Part shown: piece by piece, positions 43,885 through 51,879 of the stretch
Layout: the number at the start of each line of letters is the position of its first letter
Position numbering within the stretch: the stretch's first letter is position 1
Assembly (NCBI GenBank): GCA_003220685.1
Contig: QHTE01000052.1
Location: 49,174 to 113,173, forward strand
Origin: Candidatus Rokuibacteriota bacterium
GTDB taxonomy: Bacteria > Methylomirabilota > Methylomirabilia > Rokubacteriales > CSP1-6
Direction of reading: 5' to 3'
DNA: 64,000 nucleotides
The notes under the pieces: model-generated
What the model was told of the DNA's origin: nothing
The model's database searches: none
The model's input: only the letters and a program-made list of their open reading frames with translations
Program-made: the position numbers and the translations under genes

Positions 43885-44061
43885 TTGTCGCAGACCGGGC
43901 GCGGCGGATCGCGAGTCAGGTCATCACCTGATGCACGCGCGGCCTGGCTGATCCTCGCGGTGGCCGTCGGGATCCTGGTGGCCGTGGGCTGGGTGTCGCG
44001 CGAGCGCGCGATCCATCGTCGTCGGCGTCGGCGGTCCCGTGAAGAGGAGACGAGAGAATGA
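43885..44061 (+). CDS. Possible small single-pass membrane protein
   Basis: A reading frame of 58 codons from a TTG at 43885 (no ATG or GTG is available upstream in frame) ends in a TGA that overlaps the ATG of the next gene (ATGA). It encodes one clear hydrophobic helix, AWLILAVAVGILVAVGWV, followed by a basic tail (RRRRRRSREEETRE). The geometry suggests translational coupling, and the Shine-Dalgarno of the next gene lies inside its end. No good ribosome site precedes the TTG, so this may be chance; a shorter start inside the helix is also possible. Confidence 0.3.
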   Translation: MSQTGRGGSRVRSSPDARAAWLILAVAVGILVAVGWVSRERAIHRRRRRRSREEETRE

Positions 44062-44831
44062 CTCCGACAGTTGGCATATTCTTCGATCGAGCATCGGCCG
44101 AGCGTGCCGTCGGCAACCTGCGCGCCGTCGGCGTGCCGCCGAAGAGCATTCACGTGCTGGTCCCCGGCTCGGAGCCGCTGGTCGCGAAGGTGCCCATGAG
44201 CGAGGCCGAGCAACCCGGCATCGGCAAGGCGATCGGCGGCGCCGTCGGGGTCGCCAGCGGTGCGGAGATCGGCGCGGCGGCGGCCGCGAGCGCGCTCCTG
44301 CCGGTCGCGGGCCCGGCCATCGCGATCGGGATCGTCGGCGCCGTGCTGCTGAGCCTGGGCGGCGCGGCCGCGGGCGGCGCGCTGGAAAGCGCGCTGGCGG
44401 ACGGACTGCGCAGGGACGAACTGTTCGTGTACGAGGACGCGCTCCGTCGCGGCTACTCGATCGTGGTCGTCATGCCGACCAACGCCGACGAGCACGAGCG
44501 CGCCGTGGCGGTGCTCGAAGGCTCGGGCGCCGAGAGCGTGGACGCGGCCCGCGAGCGGTGGTGGATCGGCCTTCGCGAGGGTGAAGCGTTCGAGTATCGT
44601 GCCGAAGGCTTCGACTTTCGGCGCGACGAGGCGATCTATCGCGAAGGATTCGAGGCCGCCCTGTCGTCCCCGGCCCGCGATCGACCCGAGCGTGATCTCG
44701 ATGCGCTCATGAAGGAGCGATACCCGGACACCTACCGGGAGCCGGCGTTCGGGCGCGGCTACGCGCGTGGACGGGCCTACTATCGGCGCTTGCAAGGGGA
44801 CCGGCGGTCCGGCCCGCGCGACGTCGCGTGA
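44058..44831 (+). CDS. Glycine-zipper/general-stress-protein-17M-like domain protein
   Basis: Protein of 257 residues, not assigned to a known pathway. Residues 1-40 (TVGIFFDRASAERAVGNLRAVG) resemble the heat-induced/general stress 17M domain. Residues 53-112 are Gly/Ala-rich (IGKAIGGAVGVASGAEIGAA, GAVLLSLGGAAAGGALESAL), a glycine-zipper membrane-inserting pattern. Then comes a second alpha/beta stretch (GYSIVVVMPTNADEHERAV) like the first domain, and a charged tail ending in Arg/Tyr repeats (GRGYARGRAYYRR). AGAGGAG lies upstream. The sigma-54-type promoter at 43833 probably drives it, which would fit a stress or envelope role (inference). Confidence 0.65.
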   Translation: MTPTVGIFFDRASAERAVGNLRAVGVPPKSIHVLVPGSEPLVAKVPMSEAEQPGIGKAIGGAVGVASGAEIGAAAAASALLPVAGPAIAIGIVGAVLLSLGGAAAGGALESALADGLRRDELFVYEDALRRGYSIVVVMPTNADEHERAVAVLEGSGAESVDAARERWWIGLREGEAFEYRAEGFDFRRDEAIYREGFEAALSSPARDRPERDLDALMKERYPDTYREPAFGRGYARGRAYYRRLQGDRRSGPRDVA

Positions 44832-44843
44832 GTCGGCCGGGCG

Positions 44844-45191
44844 TCAGGGACTCGAGAAGATCCGCAGCTTGAGCCGCCGGGGGACCCAGGCGGCCAGCAC
44901 GCGGGCCGATCGAGCGATGCGCTCGAGCGACTCCGGGCTGCCGGGCCAGTACTTCAGCACGAGGCCCCGGTTCACGAAGTTGAGCATCCCGTCGATCAGG
45001 ATCGCGGCGACGAAGACATCGTCCAGATAGCCCAGCACGGGAACGAAATCGGGAATCAGGTCGATCGGCGAGACGAGGTAGAGGACCGCGGCGGCGAGCG
45101 CGACCTTGGCGGCCTTCGGCAGCACCGGATCGACGGCGAGGCGCCCGATCGTGAGCACGATGTCCGGCAGCGCGCGCAGCAGCGCCCTCAC
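44844..45191 (-). CDS. DUF1232 (YkvA-like) membrane protein
   Basis: Small protein of about 115 residues with the DUF1232 core VSPIDLIPDFVPVLGYLDDV preceded by a hydrophobic AAKVALAAAVLYL helix. It is found in many bacteria; its function is unknown. GTG at 45191 overlaps the stop of the Fe-S oxidoreductase by four bases (GTGA), making it the last gene of the electron-transfer operon. The C-terminal part (WVPRRLKLRIFSSP) is basic. Confidence 0.85.
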   Translation of the reverse strand: MRALLRALPDIVLTIGRLAVDPVLPKAAKVALAAAVLYLVSPIDLIPDFVPVLGYLDDVFVAAILIDGMLNFVNRGLVLKYWPGSPESLERIARSARVLAAWVPRRLKLRIFSSP

Positions 45192-47176
45192 GGCTCGAGG
45201 CTCTCGGCGACCAGCTCGCTCACGTCCTTGACGCCGAGCGTGTCCTCGGCCCCCTTCACCTTGCGGCCGAGATCGACCATCGCCAGGCAGAACGGACAGC
45301 CCGTGCCGACGAGGTCGACCTTGGCCTCGAGGGCCTCTTCCACGCGGATCAGGTTCACGCGCTTCTCGGCCTTCACCTCCATCCACATGTGACCGCCGCC
45401 GCCGCCGCAGCAGAGGCCGCGCTCGCGGTTGCGCGGCAGCTCGACCACCCGGAGCCCCGGCACCGCCTTCGCGACGTTGCGCGGCGCCTCGGTGATGCCG
45501 TTGTAGCGCCCGAGGTAGCACGAGTCGTGGAACGCGAGGGTGGCGTCAAGCGGCTTCTTCGGCTTGATCCGCCCGTCGGCGATGAGCTGCTCGATGACCT
45601 GCGAGTGGTGCAGAACCTCGTAGGTGGAGCCGAACTGCGGGAACTCGTTCTTGATCGTGTTGAAGCAGTGCGGGCAGTGCGTGATCACCTTACCGAACCG
45701 ATACTGTTTGATCGCGTCGACGTTCTCCTGCGCGACCGTCTGATAGAGATATTCCTCGCCCAGACGCCGGCCCACCTCGGCGTGGCAGCGCTCCTCCGGC
45801 ATCACGCCGAAGCTCACGCCGGCGGCCTTGAGGATCTTCACCACGGAGCGCGCGATCGCCTGGTTGCGCCGGTCGTACGAGGCCGAGCACCCGACCCAGT
45901 AGAGGTACTCCACTTCGCGCGCCGGATCCATCAGCGGGACGTCGAGCCCCTGCGCCCAGGCCAGCCGCTCGCCGGCCGGCAGCCCCCACGGATTGCCCGC
46001 GCGCTGGATGTTCTGGAGCGACTGGGGCGCCGTCGAGGGCAAGGCGCCCTCCGAGAGGGTCAGATAGCGGCGCAGGTCGACGATCGTGTCGACGATGTCG
46101 ATGAAGGCCGGGCACTCCTGCACGCACGCCATGCAGGTCGTGCACGCCCAGAGCTCGTCGGCCCGGATCAGCTCGCCGTGGATCGGGCCCGGCAGCTCGC
46201 CGTGCATGTGACGCTTGAGCTTCACGATGATCTGCTTGGGCGAGAGCGCGGTGCCCGACATGTAGGCGGGGCACGCCGCCTGGCAGCGGCCGCACTCGAC
46301 GCAGGCGTCGAAGTCGAGCCGGCGCTTCCACGAGAACTCCTCGAGCTTCGAGACGCCGAGCGATTCGGCCTCCTCGATGTTCTTGATCGGCGCGATCGCC
46401 CCGCGCGGCCCGAGCTTCGAAAAGAAGATGTTCAGCGGCGTCGTCAGGAGATGGACGAAGTACGAGAACGGCACGATCGCGATGAAGGCGAGCGCCAGCG
46501 CCGCGTGGAAGAGCCACGTCGCCAGGTGGAGCCCCCGGAGGGGGCCCGGCGTCAGGCCGACCGCCACGAAGCCGCGGCCGAGCGCCCAGCCGACCGGCGA
46601 CCACGGCGCCCACCAGGGCTCGACGACCGCCAGGCGGCAGGCCTCCATGACGAAGCCGCTCACGTTGATGACGAAGAGCAGGGTGAGCAGCCACGCGAAA
46701 GGCGCGGTCGCGTCGATCCGCGCCGGCCGCTGGACGAACCGCCGCCAGGCGGCCATCCCGAGCCCGATGACGAAGAAGAGCCCGAACACGTCGAGCACCG
46801 TCTCGTAGAACAGGTAGAAGGGCCCCTTCAGGAGCTTGTAGCCGAAGAGCGGCAGGGTGAGGTCCCAGTCGAGCGTGGCCAGCACCGTGCCCATGAACAG
46901 GGCGAGAAAGCCCCAGAACATGATCGCGTGCATGACCCCGGGATAGGCCTGCGAGAGCGTGCGGACCTGGCCGAGCGCGTGGGTCAGGACGCGGCCGATG
47001 CGCTCGGGGATCCGATCGAAGCGGTCTTCGGGCAGGCCGCGCCGCCACAACGTCACACGCTGCCACAACCCGTACGTGAAGATCGCGATCGCGACCAGGC
47101 CGCCGACGTACAGCGCGACCTGAGCCCAGCCGGGGACGTTCCAGAAGGTGTCACGGAAGGGAACGGACGAGGTCAT
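45188..47176 (-). CDS. Membrane-bound HdrD-like Fe-S oxidoreductase (NarI-like + 2x[4Fe-4S] + CCG domains)
   Basis: Integral membrane redox protein of 662 residues. Residues 1-250: about six helices, like a cytochrome-b/NarI domain. Residues 290-370: two [4Fe-4S] motifs, CVECGRCQAACPAYMSG and CTTCMACVQECPAF. The C-terminal 300 residues hold two CCG-type cluster domains (VGCSASYDRRN ... HCPHCFNT, and HDSCYLGRYNGI ... CCGGGGGHM). Proteins of this layout pass electrons between ETF or another soluble carrier and quinone; no etfAB genes are visible here. It sits downstream of periplasmic cytochromes and overlaps the DUF1232 gene, so respiratory electron transfer is likely. Confidence 0.88.
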   Translation of the reverse strand: MTSSVPFRDTFWNVPGWAQVALYVGGLVAIAIFTYGLWQRVTLWRRGLPEDRFDRIPERIGRVLTHALGQVRTLSQAYPGVMHAIMFWGFLALFMGTVLATLDWDLTLPLFGYKLLKGPFYLFYETVLDVFGLFFVIGLGMAAWRRFVQRPARIDATAPFAWLLTLLFVINVSGFVMEACRLAVVEPWWAPWSPVGWALGRGFVAVGLTPGPLRGLHLATWLFHAALALAFIAIVPFSYFVHLLTTPLNIFFSKLGPRGAIAPIKNIEEAESLGVSKLEEFSWKRRLDFDACVECGRCQAACPAYMSGTALSPKQIIVKLKRHMHGELPGPIHGELIRADELWACTTCMACVQECPAFIDIVDTIVDLRRYLTLSEGALPSTAPQSLQNIQRAGNPWGLPAGERLAWAQGLDVPLMDPAREVEYLYWVGCSASYDRRNQAIARSVVKILKAAGVSFGVMPEERCHAEVGRRLGEEYLYQTVAQENVDAIKQYRFGKVITHCPHCFNTIKNEFPQFGSTYEVLHHSQVIEQLIADGRIKPKKPLDATLAFHDSCYLGRYNGITEAPRNVAKAVPGLRVVELPRNRERGLCCGGGGGHMWMEVKAEKRVNLIRVEEALEAKVDLVGTGCPFCLAMVDLGRKVKGAEDTLGVKDVSELVAESLEP

Positions 47177-47251
47177 GCGCGAGCTAACCTTAGCACAGGC
47201 GGCAGAGCCGAGGAGGACGCCGACGGCGCCCTCCCCGGCTCGCGAGACCGA

Positions 47252-47767
47252 TCAGCGGGGCTGCTGTTGCTGCGGCGGCGCTGGCGTCTGCTGCTGCGGG
47301 GGCGGCACGCGGAACGGTGTGTGGCAGGTCCCGCACGCCTGGCGCCCGAAGTCTTTCGCCACGGCCTCGGTGGCAGCCAGATCCTTGCTGCGAGCGGCAT
47401 CGCGCAGCTTCTCGGCCTGCATCGCGTAGTTCTTGACCGCAGACTCGAACTCGGGCCACTTCTGCCAGATCTCCGGCTTCGCCTTGGACTTGTCGGTGAG
47501 CGAGCCTTCGGGGAAGAGCGCGACGATCTGCGTGGCGATGAGCGCCATCGTCTCCGCGTTCACCGCGACGGCCTCGGCGTTGCCGGCTTTCAGCTTCGCC
47601 TGAGCGTCGGCCCAGCTGGCCCCGTTCAGCTTCATGAGTCGCTGCCGATCGGCGACGGGGTCGCCCGACCAGAGCTTGCTCGTCGACTGTCCTGTTGCCG
47701 AGGTGGTCAGTGCCAGCGCGACGAGACAACCGAGAGCGACGACCGTTTTGATCTGTCTCTTGTTCAT
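47252..47767 (-). CDS. Cytochrome c' family protein (soluble, exported) with Pro/Gln tail
   Basis: Monoheme cytochrome of the c' (four-helix, cytochrome c prime) family, 171 residues. A Sec signal (VVALGCLVALALTTSA) precedes a helical domain starting at DPVADRQRLMKLNGASW. The heme motif CGTCH lies near the end (FGRQACGTCHTPFRV), as usual. Beyond it is an unusual Pro/Gln-rich tail (PPPQQQTPAPPQQQQPR). ATG 47767 has GAGGAGG before it. The gene next upstream encodes a close paralogue, a tandem duplication. Likely roles are periplasmic electron transfer or NO binding. Confidence 0.88.
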   Translation of the reverse strand: MNKRQIKTVVALGCLVALALTTSATGQSTSKLWSGDPVADRQRLMKLNGASWADAQAKLKAGNAEAVAVNAETMALIATQIVALFPEGSLTDKSKAKPEIWQKWPEFESAVKNYAMQAEKLRDAARSKDLAATEAVAKDFGRQACGTCHTPFRVPPPQQQTPAPPQQQQPR

Positions 47768-47781
47768 GGCTCCTCCTCTGG

Positions 47782-48282
47782 CTAAGAGCGCGGCTGTGCG
47801 GGCTGCTGCGGCGGCGGCGGAACCCGGAACGGCGTGTGACAGGTGCCGCAGGCGTCGCGTCCGAACGTCGAGACCGTCGTCGTCACCGCGGCGCCGTCCT
47901 TCGCCGTCGCCTGATCGCGCAAGATCCCTGCGCGGTTCTCGAGGTTCTTCGCTGCCGCCTGGAACTCCGGCCACTTCTGCCAGATGTCGGGCTTCGCCTT
48001 CGACTTGTCGGTGAGCGAGCCCTCCGGGAAGAGGCTCGGGATCCGCTGCGCGTGGAGCGAGAGGGCCTCGGCGTTCACCGCCACCGTCTCCGGCGCGCCG
48101 GCCTTGACCTTGTTCTGGATGTCGGCCCAGTTGGCGCCGACGTTCTTCATGAGCCGCTGCCGGTCGGCCACCGGATCACCGGTCCCGATCGTGGTGGTCT
48201 GCGAGCCGGTCGCGCAGCCGACCGCGGCGAGCCCGACGAGGCTCCCGAGGACCAGCCCGATCCTCACGAGTCGGAGCGTCAT
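47782..48282 (-). CDS. Cytochrome c' family protein, probable lipoprotein
   Basis: Tandem paralogue of the previous gene, 166 residues. Shared blocks include FPEGSLTDKSKAKPDIWQKW and DACGTCHTPFRVPPP with the CGTCH heme site. The N-terminus differs: LVLGSLVGLAAVGCATG places a Cys after a hydrophobic core, a possible though imperfect lipobox, so this copy may be membrane-anchored while its partner is soluble. It too has a short Pro-rich tail. ATG 48282 is preceded by GAGGAGG. It starts 43 bp after the diheme cytochrome. Confidence 0.86.
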   Translation of the reverse strand: MTLRLVRIGLVLGSLVGLAAVGCATGSQTTTIGTGDPVADRQRLMKNVGANWADIQNKVKAGAPETVAVNAEALSLHAQRIPSLFPEGSLTDKSKAKPDIWQKWPEFQAAAKNLENRAGILRDQATAKDGAAVTTTVSTFGRDACGTCHTPFRVPPPPQQPAQPRS

Positions 48283-48325
48283 TGTCGATCCTCCTCGACT
48301 GCATTGGTTGATTGCAGCGTTGCGC

Positions 48326-49225
48326 TCACTTGCCGATCTTGTTCTTGATCGGTGGGATCGTCTTGAGGTACCTGGCGATCGCCAGCCGGTCGGCCTTGGT
48401 CAGGTCCTTGAAGCCGGCCAACGTGCCGTCGATGACCTCGCCCATGAGCCCGCCGGCCACGTCGCCGTCGGGCTTGTTGCCCGTGCCGAGATATTCGGCG
48501 ATCTCCTCCTCGGACCATTGCAAGCCCGTCGTCGTGTCGGGCGTGATGTTCGGGACCTCCGAGTCCTCGGGGCCCTTGGGATTGCCCGCCAGGAAGCGGG
48601 TGTTGTCGGTGGCCATCGTCATCGTGCGCGGCGTGTGGCACTCACCGCAGTGGGCGACGGCGCGCACGAGATACTCGCCGCGCGCGACGCCGGACGCCGG
48701 CACCGACGTCGGCGGATTCTCTCTCGGCGCGAAGGCCGCGAGCCATGCCGGCAGGAACACGCTCTCGAACATCGGCACCGAAATCTTCTTCGGCTGATTC
48801 GCCCGCTTCACCGGCGGCACCGAGCGGAGGAACGCGACGAGCGCCTTCAGATCGTCGGCCGCCATGCCGTTGAAGACAGTGTATGGGTGCACGGGGATCA
48901 GCCGCTCGCCGTTGGCCCGTCGGCCCAGCCGGGTTGCCGTTATGATCTGCTCGTCCGTCCAGCCGCCGATCCCGGTCTCTTTGTCGGGCGTGATGTTGCT
49001 CGAGTAGACCGTGCCGAACGGGCCGTCGTAGCGGCGTCCCCCGGCGTTGACCGGCTGCTTGGGCACGGTGTGGCAGCCGCAGCCCCCGGTCGGCCCGAAG
49101 ACGTACTTTCCCCGCGCGAGCTCGGCGGCCGAGGGTGCCTGCGCGAACGCGAGCGTGGGGAGCGAAGCCAGCGGTATCAGGAGTGCGAGAGCCAGATGCC
49201 GGGCAGAGCGTGCCAAGACACCCAC
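48326..49225 (-). CDS. Diheme c-type cytochrome with one non-canonical CXCH site
   Basis: Exported cytochrome c of 299 residues with two cytochrome-c domains. Domain 1 (about residues 35-145) has VFGPTGGCGCHTVP, in which the two Cys are separated by one residue instead of two; the coding bases leave no doubt. Domain 2 (about residues 180-290) has a normal AHCGECHTPRT site. Axial Met candidates lie in NGMAADDLKALVAFL and VIDGTLAGFKDL regions. Signal peptide LALALLIPLASLPTLAFA. The GTG start overlaps the YceI stop by one base. Probable electron donor/acceptor in the periplasm. Confidence 0.85.
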   Translation of the reverse strand: MGVLARSARHLALALLIPLASLPTLAFAQAPSAAELARGKYVFGPTGGCGCHTVPKQPVNAGGRRYDGPFGTVYSSNITPDKETGIGGWTDEQIITATRLGRRANGERLIPVHPYTVFNGMAADDLKALVAFLRSVPPVKRANQPKKISVPMFESVFLPAWLAAFAPRENPPTSVPASGVARGEYLVRAVAHCGECHTPRTMTMATDNTRFLAGNPKGPEDSEVPNITPDTTTGLQWSEEEIAEYLGTGNKPDGDVAGGLMGEVIDGTLAGFKDLTKADRLAIARYLKTIPPIKNKIGK

Positions 49226-49869
49226 TATTGGCGGACGAAGGTCAAGTCGGTCTCCAGCTGGATGTCGTTCGAGACCTTGTAGAAGAGGATCGCCGGAATC
49301 TTCAGCCCGTGATCGGTGAAGGTCGTCGCGAACCGGGCCCGCACCTTGATGTTGTCGGCGGTGAAGCCGAAGCGCTTCTGGGCCTCGACCTCCTCCGGGG
49401 TGAGCTTGATCCAGGTCACGGTGGCGTCGGCCACGCGCTCGACGGGCTTCTGCTTCACCGTCAGGATCCCCTTCACTTTGGCCGGCACCATCTTGCCCGG
49501 CTCGAGCGGGCCCGCGATCTCGACGCTCTTGACCTCGAAGGTGACCCAGCGGTTGGCCTCGACCTCCGTGTCGAGGTAGTTCTTGCTCCGCATGTCGGCA
49601 TCGCGCTTGTCGATGCCGGTCTTGACCAGATTCATGTCGACCTTGACCGAGCCCGAGGCGGCCTGCGGCCTGGCCGGATCGAGCGTCAGCGTGCCCGCGA
49701 CGCCCTCGGCGGCGGTGTTGCCCACGAACGTCTCGAGCGGCGCGTCGCTCTTGAACGTGGCGCGCGAGTAGTTCGGCAAGAGCTTGAACGACATCACGTC
49801 GGCATGGGCCTGACCCGTGGCCAGGACCACGACGAGCGCGGCGCTCGCATACGTAGCCGATCGGGGCAC
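49225..49869 (-). CDS. YceI-family periplasmic lipid-binding protein
   Basis: Exported beta-barrel of the YceI family, about 214 residues. Signal peptide ASAALVVVLATGQAHA; mature part VMSFKLLPNYSRATFKSDAP, then SVKVDMNLVKTGIDKRDADMRS, YLDTEVEANRWVTFEVKSVE and a C-terminal DHGLKIPAILFYKVSNDI. YceI proteins bind long isoprenoid or quinone-like lipids in a lipocalin-type pocket. GTG 49869 has AGGAG eight bases upstream; a longer frame adds an arginine-rich stretch unlike a signal. It is first of the cytochrome operon, which would fit a quinone- or heme-lipid-handling role (inference). Confidence 0.9.
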   Translation of the reverse strand: MPRSATYASAALVVVLATGQAHADVMSFKLLPNYSRATFKSDAPLETFVGNTAAEGVAGTLTLDPARPQAASGSVKVDMNLVKTGIDKRDADMRSKNYLDTEVEANRWVTFEVKSVEIAGPLEPGKMVPAKVKGILTVKQKPVERVADATVTWIKLTPEEVEAQKRFGFTADNIKVRARFATTFTDHGLKIPAILFYKVSNDIQLETDLTFVRQ

Positions 49870-49935
49870 TCTGAGTCTCCTGTCCGAGAGTCGGGCGGCG
49901 GTCGGGCGACGCTTTAATATCACGAACGGGGGAAC

Positions 49936-50385
49936 CTAGGCACGGGTTCCCGGGTGTGCGGTGTGAAGGTCGGCCTCCATGACCAGAGCGTCCTCACCGG
50001 TGTCGTAGTAATAGCCGCGCCGGCGGCCGACGACGCGGAAGCCGAAGGATTCATAGAGCGTCCGCGCCTCGGTGTTGCTCGGGCGAACCTCGAGGACGAC
50101 GAGCTTGATCCGGCGTTGGCGCGCGTCGTCGAGGATCCCCCCGAGCAAGGCGCGGGCGAGACCTCGCCGGCGGCACTCGGGACGGACCGCGATGTTGGTG
50201 ATGTGGACCTCGTCGGCGACCTCCCAGAGGCACAGGTAGCCGACGACCCGGCCCTCGTCGCGCATGACCCAGCAGCGCGCCACGCGATTCTGCTGGATCT
50301 CGTAGATGAAGGCGCCCCGCGACCAGGGCATCGAGAACGACGCGCGCTCGATGACGAGGACCTCGTCGAGGTCCTCGGGGCGCAT
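49936..50385 (-). CDS. rimI: Ribosomal protein S18 alanine N-acetyltransferase-like GNAT
   Basis: GNAT acetyltransferase of about 149 residues, of the RimI group that acetylates an N-terminal Ala of ribosomal protein S18. Motif A is VRPECRRRGLARALL; an EVRPSNTEARTLYESFGF stretch (typical of RimI) follows; end YYYDTGEDALVMEADL. ATG 50385 lies four bases after the TsaB stop, and GTG 50406, overlapping tsaB, is an alternative. The tsaB-rimI pairing is a common arrangement. TsaD is not in the window. Confidence 0.9.
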   Translation of the reverse strand: MRPEDLDEVLVIERASFSMPWSRGAFIYEIQQNRVARCWVMRDEGRVVGYLCLWEVADEVHITNIAVRPECRRRGLARALLGGILDDARQRRIKLVVLEVRPSNTEARTLYESFGFRVVGRRRGYYYDTGEDALVMEADLHTAHPGTRA

Positions 50386-50389
50386 GCGA

Positions 50390-51061
50390 TCAACGGACGG
50401 CGGCACCGCGTCGCTTCAGCTCGGCCTCGGACGGCCGCAGATAGATCGGAACGAGATCGGCCGCGGCGACCGTGTCGCCGAGTGCCAGCCGCGTGCGCCC
50501 GAGCGCGCCGACCACCGCCGGGGTCGGTCCTCGGCGCGGAGGCTCCACGCGACGCGCCCAGGGCGAGTCGATCGCGTGAGCGCCGTCGCCGACCACGATC
50601 ACCGGCTCGTCCAGGCGCCGGGCGAGGTCGTCGGGCGCGATGGCCAGGTAGTCCCACTGCCGGCGCATGCCGAGCCCATCCCAGCGATAGAGCGAGGCGT
50701 AGACCTCGCGCTTGCGCGCGTCGAGCACGGGGCACACCGGCAGCGCGGCGTACGGCAGCATCGCCGCCATCGCGTCGAGCGTCGGCACGGCCGCGACGGG
50801 GATCGCGAGCGCCAGCGCCAGCCCCTTGACCGTGCTGAGACCGACGCGCAGCCCGGTGAACGAACCGGGCCCGACGGTCACCGCGATCCCCTCGAGGTCG
50901 CGCACCGTCCAGCCCGCGTCGCCGAGCAGCTGGTCGATCGCGGTCATGAGTCGCTCGGAATGCGTGACGCGGACGTCGAGCATGTACTCGCCGACGACCC
51001 GCTCGTCGAGGAGCGCGGCGCCGCCGGACAAGGTGGAGGTCTCAACGGCGAGCACACGCAT
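50390..51061 (-). CDS. tsaB: tRNA threonylcarbamoyladenosine biosynthesis protein TsaB
   Basis: ASKHA-fold protein of about 223 residues, partner of TsaD in making t6A at position 37 of ANN-decoding tRNAs. Family markers: VLAVETSTLSGGAALLDE, VGPGSFTGLRVGLSTVKGLAL and PVLDARKREVYASLY. A start at ATG 51061 is supported by the conserved N-terminus. There is no Shine-Dalgarno; instead TGCTAGACT, an extended -10, lies seven bases before the ATG, so the mRNA is probably leaderless. It is divergent from the phosphoribosyltransferase gene, and rimI follows. Confidence 0.92.
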   Translation of the reverse strand: MRVLAVETSTLSGGAALLDERVVGEYMLDVRVTHSERLMTAIDQLLGDAGWTVRDLEGIAVTVGPGSFTGLRVGLSTVKGLALALAIPVAAVPTLDAMAAMLPYAALPVCPVLDARKREVYASLYRWDGLGMRRQWDYLAIAPDDLARRLDEPVIVVGDGAHAIDSPWARRVEPPRRGPTPAVVGALGRTRLALGDTVAAADLVPIYLRPSEAELKRRGAAVR

Positions 51062-51113
51062 GAAAGGGAGTCTAGCATGCGCCCAAAGCGCGCCTCGTCG
51101 CCGATCCACCACG

Positions 51114-51122
51114 TGCGATAAT
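51114..51122 (+). promoter_or_regulatory. Extended -10 promoter for the phosphoribosyltransferase gene
   Basis: TGC followed by GATAAT (51117-51122, five of six consensus) forms an extended -10 element 18 bases before the ATG at 51141. No clear -35 is present, as is common with extended -10 sites. A good Shine-Dalgarno (GAGGAGG) follows in the leader. Confidence 0.4.
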
Positions 51123-51140
51123 GCCCCGAGGAGGGCCGGG

Positions 51141-51824
51141 ATGAGCGCTGCCACGAGAAAAGACCCCGCCGCCGTCGAGACCGAAGTCAGAGAGAAGATC
51201 CACCTCGAGATCCTCAAGCGCACCGGCGCCTACCACGCCAACGATCACATCCTGCTTCCGTCCGGTCAGCACACGAGCGAGTACATCGAGAAGACCCTGG
51301 TGACCACAGAGCCCTCGTTCACGGAGGGTCTCGGCGCCGTGATCGCCAAGCATTTCGCCCAGTGGCCCGTGGACATGGTGCTCTCCACCGGTCCGGGCGC
51401 GCTGATCCTGTCTCACTGCGTCGCGCGCGCTCACCCGTCGCGCCCGATCGTGGTGTACGGCACCAAGGGGCTGTCCGGCGGCAAGCGGCGCGTCTCCCTG
51501 CAGGTCGAGTTCCAGCGGCTGATCCGTCCGAGCGTGAAAATCCTCCTGATCGAAGACCTCGTCAGCACCGGCTCGACCTTGAGCCTTCTGATCAACCTCG
51601 TGGAGCAGCTCGGCGGGGTCGTGGTCGGGGTCGGCTGCCTCTGGCGCCGCACGTCGGTGGAGCTCGACAATCGCCCGGTCTTCAGCCTGGTGAGCCGAGA
51701 CTTCCCGACCTACGATGCTGACAAGTGTCCCTTATGCAAGCGTGGCGTCCCGCTGAACGAAGAGTTCGTGAGACGCCGCCACGCCCGCAAACCGTCCTCC
51801 GTCCAAGAACCGAAGGAAGTCTAG
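51141..51824 (+). CDS. pyrE: Orotate phosphoribosyltransferase-like protein
   Basis: Type I phosphoribosyltransferase of 227 residues resembling PyrE, which joins orotate and PRPP in UMP synthesis. The PRPP-binding loop is LLIEDLVSTGSTLSLLI (about residues 134-150), and an early HILLPSGQHTSEYIEKTL matches the OPRT N-terminal region. A C-terminal extension contains DKCPLCKRGVPL with paired Cys, seen in some long OPRT-like proteins and possibly metal-binding. The ATG has GAGGAGG upstream. PyrE is the best guess; another base substrate cannot be excluded. Confidence 0.72.
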   Translation: MSAATRKDPAAVETEVREKIHLEILKRTGAYHANDHILLPSGQHTSEYIEKTLVTTEPSFTEGLGAVIAKHFAQWPVDMVLSTGPGALILSHCVARAHPSRPIVVYGTKGLSGGKRRVSLQVEFQRLIRPSVKILLIEDLVSTGSTLSLLINLVEQLGGVVVGVGCLWRRTSVELDNRPVFSLVSRDFPTYDADKCPLCKRGVPLNEEFVRRRHARKPSSVQEPKEV

Positions 51825-51879
51825 GCCCCAGAGAAGGGCGGAGTCGCCGAGGGTCGACGGAAAAAACGCGAAGTCGGCG

